From: Candidatus Gastranaerophilales bacterium
GTDB lineage: Bacteria; Cyanobacteriota; Vampirovibrionia; Gastranaerophilales; UBA9971
DNA: 9,941 nucleotides
Direction of reading: 5' to 3'
Assembly (NCBI GenBank): GCA_028277195.1
Contig: JANQGS010000232.1
Location: 1 to 9,941 of the forward strand
Each line of letters begins with the position of its first letter. Position 1 is the first letter of the stretch. A program made the translations under genes and the position numbers. This document shows positions 6,521 through 9,941 of this stretch, piece by piece. Under the pieces are notes generated by a model. It was not told the origin of the DNA. It saw only the letters and a program-made list of their open reading frames with translations, and made no database searches.

Positions 6521-6561
6521 TAAGAGGGCTGTCTAAGAAATAAAATTTAGCGGCCCTCTTA
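6521..6561 (+). terminator. Strong hairpin after the MerR gene, possible terminator
   Basis: TAAGAGGGCTG (6521-6531) pairs with CGGCCCTCTTA (6551-6561) over 11 positions with one G.U, and CTAA/TTAG can be an alternative extension into the loop. It is by far the most stable hairpin in the non-coding DNA here. The T-run (TTTTT at 6571-6575) comes about 10 nt after the stem instead of directly, so termination is likely but not certain. The 3' arm overlaps the hom -35 box. Confidence 0.45.
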
Positions 6562-6587
6562 ACATGGGACTTTTTCCTTTGTATAAT
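6559..6587 (+). promoter_or_regulatory. Sigma-A-type promoter of hom
   Basis: TTAACA (6559-6564), 17-nt spacer, TATAAT (6582-6587). One mismatch from consensus in total and ideal spacing; predicted start near 6594, giving a leader of about 30 nt with no room for a T-box or attenuator. A second TATAAT at 6595-6600 has a poor -35 partner. Confidence 0.65.
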
Positions 6588-6623
6588 GACTTGATATAAT
6601 TTGAGCAATTGGGAGCAGGTTTT

Positions 6624-7904
6624 ATGGATAAAAAAATACAAATAGGCCTTCTTGGAATTGGTACGGTCGGAAGCGGAGTGCTGGAGACTATTTTAAACCA
6701 TGTTAGCACTTTGGAAATAAAAAAAATAGCAGAAAAAGACCCCGCTAAAATCGGGCAATACCTGCATTTGCCTCAGGGTATTTTTACGGATAACGCGGAA
6801 GAGCTTATTAATGATACTGATATTAAAATATTTGTTGAGCTTATTGGAGGGATAAATCCTGCCCTGGGGCTTATTAAAAAGGCCATACAAAATAAAAAGC
6901 ATATAGTTACCGCTAATAAGGAACTTATAGCAAAGCATGGTAAGGAATTATTCGAACTGGCGGAAAAAAACAATGTTGTTATCCTGTATGAAGCTGCAGT
7001 GGGTGGAGGTATACCTATTATAATGCCGCTAAAGCAGTCCCTTTCCGCTAATAAGATAACCGGTATGGCCGGAATTTTAAACGGGACAACAAATTATATC
7101 CTCACAAAAATGGAGCAGGAAGGCAGCTCATTTGAGGAAGTGCTAAAAGAGGCCCAAAAACGAGGCTATGCCGAGGCTGATCCTACAGCGGACATGCAGG
7201 GTTATGACGCGGCATATAAAATAGCGATTCTTGCCTCACTGGCGTTTAACAAAAACGTGGATATTAACTCTGTTTACAAAGAGGGTATTGTCGGTATAAG
7301 CCCGGTGGATATAGGTTATGCAAAAGAATTCGGCTATAAAATAAAATTAATAGGACTTGTTCAAAACGGCGAGATTGAGAATATTGATGTAAGGGTTCAT
7401 CCGATGCTCGTACCTGAAGAGCACCCGATTTCAGGCATAGATGGGGTTCTTAATGCCATAGTTATCGAGGGTGAACCGGTGAGCAGGGTAATGTTTTCCG
7501 GCCCGGGTGCGGGAAAGTTCCCTACAGCCAGTTCTGTTGTGGGGGATATATTGAGCCTGGCGCATGAAATCAGTGTAACAGACTACCCCATGCCGATGAT
7601 GCGTTTTTCCGGAGCCGGAAAGGATGCTGTGCTCAAGGATATTAGCGAAACAAATAATAAATACTATATAAGGGTAACTGCCGTTAACACACCCGGAGTT
7701 ATGGGTGAACTGGGAACTATTTGCGGGAGGAACTCCATAAACCTCAGCGGAATAGTACAAAAGGAAATGATAGAGGATGGAAGCGCAATGATAGTGCTTT
7801 TAACCGAGCTTGCCCGGGAAAAAGACGTGCAAAAGGCCCTGGGGGAAATGGGTGAAAACCCTAAAATTAAAGAGATTAATAATTTAATAAGGGTAATGGA
7901 GTAG
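6624..7904 (+). CDS. hom: Homoserine dehydrogenase with C-terminal ACT domain
   Basis: Reduces aspartate semialdehyde to homoserine with NAD(P)H, the branch step towards threonine and methionine. It has 426 residues, the usual length for a monofunctional ACT-containing enzyme. Seen in order: Rossmann motif LGIGTVGSG (Gly11-x-Gly13-x-x-Gly16), TANKELIAKHG, EAAVGGGIPII, NGTTNYIL (153-160), AEADPTADMQGYDAAYK with the catalytic Asp195 and Lys199 region, and an ACT domain from about 347 (YYIRVTAVNTPGVMGELG) to the end, which normally mediates feedback control by threonine. I chose ATG at 6624 because GGGAG (6611-6615) lies 8 nt upstream; a TTG at 6609 in frame would lie on top of that ribosome site. 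It has its own promoter and its stop is only 12 nt from the stop of the convergent ATPase gene, so no thrC/thrB follows. Confidence 0.97.
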   Translation: MDKKIQIGLLGIGTVGSGVLETILNHVSTLEIKKIAEKDPAKIGQYLHLPQGIFTDNAEELINDTDIKIFVELIGGINPALGLIKKAIQNKKHIVTANKELIAKHGKELFELAEKNNVVILYEAAVGGGIPIIMPLKQSLSANKITGMAGILNGTTNYILTKMEQEGSSFEEVLKEAQKRGYAEADPTADMQGYDAAYKIAILASLAFNKNVDINSVYKEGIVGISPVDIGYAKEFGYKIKLIGLVQNGEIENIDVRVHPMLVPEEHPISGIDGVLNAIVIEGEPVSRVMFSGPGAGKFPTASSVVGDILSLAHEISVTDYPMPMMRFSGAGKDAVLKDISETNNKYYIRVTAVNTPGVMGELGTICGRNSINLSGIVQKEMIEDGSAMIVLLTELAREKDVQKALGEMGENPKIKEINNLIRVME

Positions 7905-7916
7905 TGACACTTAAGC

Positions 7917-9296
7917 CTAGCCAGCCTTGCGCTCCTCAAAATGCTCCCTGGCATAATCATCGCCGGGTTTGTCCCGGATGCCGAGCGCTTCTTTTACGGC
8001 TTTCTGTATCTGGGCAGTGGTGTTTGCCCTCGCAAAATGCATTGGCAGGCAGTATTCCTTGGCTACATTAAGGATTTTTGCCCCGCCCTTTGAGTAGCTC
8101 TTATGCGAAATCACCACGTCAGCCTCGTCTATGTTGCGGGTCACCTCAGCATCGAGCTTGTATCTTTCTATGACCTTCTCAACTATTGACCTGCTGACTG
8201 CGTATATGAATATTTTCCTGTTTGTTTTGACTTCTTTGAGGTATTTGTCGACATATGCCTCAAAATTAACTTTTTCCTCGATTATTTCGCAGGTTTCGCC
8301 TTTATCGTCAATTTTCCTAATTTCCGGGCTTACAGGCCATTCTCTCAGCAGGCTGTCAACAGCCTCGGCAACGTTCGGGTAGACCGCAAGGGTATTCCTG
8401 TCCCGGATTTCTATAACAACATCAAAAGTAGGTTGTTTTTCCCGCTCAAGGACTGTTTTCTGGCAACCCCTTCTCCTGGCTTCGTCATCGCCGAGGGTAA
8501 CGCTATCGAGTCCTCCGACCAGGTCGGATAATGTCGGGTTTTTAATAAGGTTTTCAAGCGTATTGCCGTGAGCGGTAGCTATAAGCATTACGCCGCGCTC
8601 AGCTATTGTTCTTGCGGCCTGGGCTTCTTTTTCAGTCCCTATTTCATCAACCACAACCACCTCCGGCATATGGTTCTCAACCGCCTCAATCATGACGTCT
8701 TTTTGTTTTTCGGGCGAGGGCACCTGCATTCTTCTTGACTTGCCTATGGCAGGGTGCGGAATATCGCCGTCCCCGGCTATTTCATTGGACGTGTCCACCA
8801 CCACAACCCTTTTATTCAGCTCGTCAGCCAGCAGCCTTGCGATTTCCCTTAGTTTTGTTGTTTTTCCCACGCCGGGACGGCCCAGGAAAAGGATACTTTT
8901 ATCTTTTTTTACTATATCTTCTATACAATTAATTGTCCCGGTAACGACTCTACCGATTCTGCACGTCAGGCCTATTATTTTGCCTTTTCTGTTTCTTATT
9001 GCGCTTATTCGGTGTAGTGTACCGGGAATTCCAGTTCTGTTATCAGATGTAAAACTTTCAATTCTTTGTGTTGTGTAGTCAATTTCTTCCTGGTTTACCT
9101 CCTCTTTGCCCAGATATTCTAAAGTTTTGTTAAGATATCTTACCTCCGGCAGTCTCCCTATATCCAGGACTATTTCCACAAGTTCCGTGAGTTCTTTTTT
9201 CCTCAGCTCTTTAATAATTTTGGGGGGTAATACGTTAATAAGGTTTTCCAGGTCGCTGTAAAAGTCAGAATAATGCAATTCACCCGCTAAGCTCAA
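7917..9296 (-). CDS. AAA+ ATPase of the Ycf45 / SpoIIIAA-like (R3H-associated) family
   Basis: A 459-residue P-loop ATPase. N-terminal helical region (1-85), a conserved lead-in (PGTLHRISAIRNRKGKIIGL, about 91-110), Walker A GRPGVGKTT (139-147), VVVDTSNEIAGDGDIPH (165-181), Walker B VVVVDEIG (213-220, Asp217, Glu218) and IATAHGNTLENL (239-250). The order matches SpoIIIAA and the longer Ycf45 proteins of cyanobacteria, plastids and Gram-positives, often annotated as R3H-domain nucleic-acid-binding proteins. Residues 358-438 are a separate alpha/beta domain conserved in that family (KIFIYAVSRSIVEKVI...). I see no R3H motif at the end, where longer members carry it. Function in the family is poorly known; RNA- or DNA-linked ATPase is an inference. 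The sporulation protein SpoIIIAA is shorter and has no such C-terminal domain, so that name should not be used. Start is TTG with a consensus AGGAGG 6 nt upstream. Confidence 0.9.
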   Translation of the reverse strand: MSLAGELHYSDFYSDLENLINVLPPKIIKELRKKELTELVEIVLDIGRLPEVRYLNKTLEYLGKEEVNQEEIDYTTQRIESFTSDNRTGIPGTLHRISAIRNRKGKIIGLTCRIGRVVTGTINCIEDIVKKDKSILFLGRPGVGKTTKLREIARLLADELNKRVVVVDTSNEIAGDGDIPHPAIGKSRRMQVPSPEKQKDVMIEAVENHMPEVVVVDEIGTEKEAQAARTIAERGVMLIATAHGNTLENLIKNPTLSDLVGGLDSVTLGDDEARRRGCQKTVLEREKQPTFDVVIEIRDRNTLAVYPNVAEAVDSLLREWPVSPEIRKIDDKGETCEIIEEKVNFEAYVDKYLKEVKTNRKIFIYAVSRSIVEKVIERYKLDAEVTRNIDEADVVISHKSYSKGGAKILNVAKEYCLPMHFARANTTAQIQKAVKEALGIRDKPGDDYAREHFEERKAG

Positions 9297-9302
9297 CTAG
9301 TT

Positions 9303-9308
9303 CCTCCT
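9303..9308 (-). promoter_or_regulatory. Consensus ribosome binding site fixing the TTG start of the ATPase gene
   Basis: Minus-strand AGGAGG, 6 nt, then TTG at 9296-9294. The perfect match and spacing decide the start over any internal ATG. Confidence 0.85.
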
Positions 9309-9324
9309 CTTTTTTCTCTAACAC

Positions 9325-9347
9325 ACATATATGTCATTTTACCGGTA
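9325..9347. repeat. Two short perfect palindromes in the ATPase leader
   Basis: ACATATATGT (9325-9334) and TACCGGTA (9340-9347) lie between the predicted transcript start (about 9370) and the ATPase start codon. Either could bind a regulator, though palindromes of 8-10 bp occur by chance. Confidence 0.25.
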
Positions 9348-9376
9348 TTCATAGCGACTTTCACTTTTTCTGCGTG

Positions 9377-9405
9377 ATTATAACTATATTATATCATACT
9401 TTCAA
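9377..9405 (-). promoter_or_regulatory. Sigma-A-type promoter of the ATPase gene
   Basis: On the minus strand TTGAAA (9405-9400), 17-nt spacer, TATAAT (9382-9377); one mismatch from consensus. Predicted start near 9370, leader about 73 nt. This implies the ATPase gene is transcribed independently of the nucleotidyltransferase gene behind it. Confidence 0.65.
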
Positions 9406-9435
9406 CCCGTTTGCATATAATCTTAATCTGCTTAA

Positions 9436-9457
9436 GTTAGGTTTTCGTTAGGTTTTT
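9436..9457. repeat. 11-bp tandem repeat, two units
   Basis: GTTAGGTTTTC followed directly by GTTAGGTTTTT; the units differ only in the last base. It lies 31 bp upstream of the ATPase -35 box. One helical turn of spacing would suit paired protein binding, but two copies is weak evidence. Confidence 0.5.
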
Positions 9458-9485
9458 GCAAAAGTCCCTATATTAAAAGAATGAT

Positions 9486-9505
9486 TTTCCGCGGAAATGT
9501 TCCGC
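9486..9505. repeat. Overlapping palindromes after the nucleotidyltransferase gene
   Basis: TTTCCGCGGAAA (9486-9497) is a perfect 12-bp palindrome, and GCGGAA-ATG-TTCCGC (9491-9505) is a second inverted repeat sharing its centre half. The site thus has three alternating TTCCGC/GCGGAA elements. Downstream of the minus-strand nucleotidyltransferase gene it could form a hairpin with a 6-bp GC-rich stem, but the following T-run is interrupted, so terminator is only one option; a binding site is another. Confidence 0.45.
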
Positions 9506-9519
9506 CCGGTCAAATAATG

Positions 9520-9846
9520 TCACGTTGTTATTAATTTACCCTTTTTTATTATTTCATCGTAAAGAAAGTCGCCTTTTTTAGCGTTCTCGTATTCCTCAAG
9601 AGAATAGGGCTCAGGAGAAATACACAAATTTACCCGCCTTTTTATTTTTCTAAGCATAAGACACTCGTCCAGGTACCTGCCTTTGCCAAAGTCCGAGGAT
9701 ATAACGGCAATATCTATATCGCTCCACTCATCGGCGTTATCTTCCGCGTATGAACCGTATAAGAATACCTTGTCAACAGAAATATTCATTTTTTGAACAG
9801 CTTCAATATATTTTTTTATTATTTCTTCAATTTTTCCTGTAGCCAT
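9520..9846 (-). CDS. Minimal nucleotidyltransferase (MNT domain), partner of a HEPN protein
   Basis: A 108-residue Pol-beta-type nucleotidyltransferase. Residues 31-45 read Gly-Ser, ten residues, Asp-x-Asp (Ser42-Asp43-Ile44-Asp45), the GSX10DXD motif of MntA-like antitoxins, which transfer AMP to their HEPN partner. Residues 71-80 (RVNLCISPEP) align by eye with the strand that usually carries the third metal-binding Asp, as in D-L/V-x-I-x-P; here Asn73 occupies that place, which may weaken catalysis. ATG at 9846 has AAAGG 7 nt upstream and lies 28 nt inside the end of the HEPN gene, so the two are translationally coupled. MNT-HEPN pairs are known as toxin-antitoxin-like modules; the function of this particular pair is an inference. 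Confidence is high for the fold, moderate for the role. Confidence 0.9.
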   Translation of the reverse strand: MATGKIEEIIKKYIEAVQKMNISVDKVFLYGSYAEDNADEWSDIDIAVISSDFGKGRYLDECLMLRKIKRRVNLCISPEPYSLEEYENAKKGDFLYDEIIKKGKLITT

Positions 9847-9941
9847 AATAAAACCTTTTTTGTTTCGTTTAAGCTATTTTGGGCAAAATCAAGGGAGCAC
9901 TCTTTGGCTAGTTTTATTCTTTTATCAGGATACCGCGTACC
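9819..9941 (-). CDS. HEPN-domain protein, C-terminal 40 residues (cut by window)
   Basis: The frame entering from the right edge on the minus strand reads GTRYPDKR...ALAKECS-like helix...TKKVLLWLQEKLKK before TAA at 9821-9819 (visible key pieces: TRYPD, LAKECSLDFAQNS, KKVLLWLQEKLKK). A TRYPD loop followed by one or two amphipathic helices ending in a Trp-Leu segment is characteristic of the C-terminus of HEPN (PF05168-type) proteins. It overlaps the nucleotidyltransferase start by 28 nt, the arrangement usual for HEPN-MNT pairs. The part that would hold an RX4-6H ribonuclease motif is outside the window, so toxicity cannot be judged. Confidence 0.75.
   Translation of the reverse strand, partial: GTRYPDKRIKLAKECSLDFAQNSLNETKKVLLWLQEKLKK

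Noticed and set aside
6521..6561. Insertion-sequence end or MITE, because GAGGGCTGTCTAAGAAA recalls terminal repeats of some DDE elements
   Set aside because: No second end, target duplication or transposase fragment is visible; a plain hairpin explains the symmetry.
6488..6623. T-box, threonine attenuator or other riboswitch ahead of hom (and likewise ahead of argS)
   Set aside because: The predicted hom leader is about 30 nt and the argS one is nil; no T-box core or leader peptide with Thr or Arg runs is seen.

Overview
The window is ordinary bacterial chromosome from an AT-rich, Gram-positive-type genome. It holds nine clear protein genes plus the tail of a tenth. Gene content (DeoB, YmdB-type phosphodiesterase, HspR-like MerR regulator, SpoIIIAA/Ycf45-type ATPase), AGGAGG-type ribosome sites, TTG starts and sigma-A-like promoters fit Firmicutes or a low-GC, probably uncultured, Actinomycetota lineage. 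The argS...hom proximity and an apparently leaderless argS lean weakly towards Actinomycetota. The sequence alone does not settle this.

Layout. Positions 2-823 (+) are the C-terminal two thirds of phosphopentomutase (deoB), cut by the window edge. Convergent to it is a minus-strand pair, ymdB (2540-1725) then a PHP-domain phosphatase/exonuclease (1709-843), 15 nt apart and probably one operon. Divergent from ymdB, across 144 AT-rich bases, lies a DEDDh 3'-5' exonuclease with an unassigned C-terminal domain (2685-3620, +). Then come argS (3661-5442), a small DUF192 protein (about 5529-5870), an HspR-like MerR regulator (6131-6487) and homoserine dehydrogenase (6624-7904), all +. hom ends 12 nt from the stop of a convergent Ycf45/SpoIIIAA-like AAA+ ATPase (9296-7917, -). 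At the right edge is a minus-strand HEPN/nucleotidyltransferase pair: the last 40 codons of a HEPN gene (9941-9819, not bounded by a start) overlap a GSX10DXD minimal nucleotidyltransferase (9846-9520).

How the genes relate. The left third is about nucleotide and nucleic-acid turnover: DeoB recycles pentose phosphates, YmdB-type enzymes hydrolyse 2',3'-cyclic nucleotides, PHP enzymes of this type act on 3',5'-bisphosphonucleotides and RNA 5' ends, and the divergent gene encodes an exonuclease. The middle is housekeeping (tRNA charging, aspartate-family amino acids) with a regulator between. The right edge is accessory in character (toxin-antitoxin-like pair).

The non-coding DNA is informative. 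There is a near-consensus promoter whose predicted start coincides with the argS ATG, near-consensus promoters for hom and the ATPase gene, a 41-bp inverted repeat ahead of the MerR gene with recurring TTTACTTA octamers, a strong hairpin between merR and hom that overlaps the hom -35 box, and a small cluster of palindromes and an 11-bp tandem repeat between the ATPase and nucleotidyltransferase genes. I see no tRNA, rRNA, CRISPR array, riboswitch or intact mobile element, and I did not find a clearly new system. The best leads are the HEPN/MNT pair, the exonuclease C-terminal domain and the merR operator candidate.
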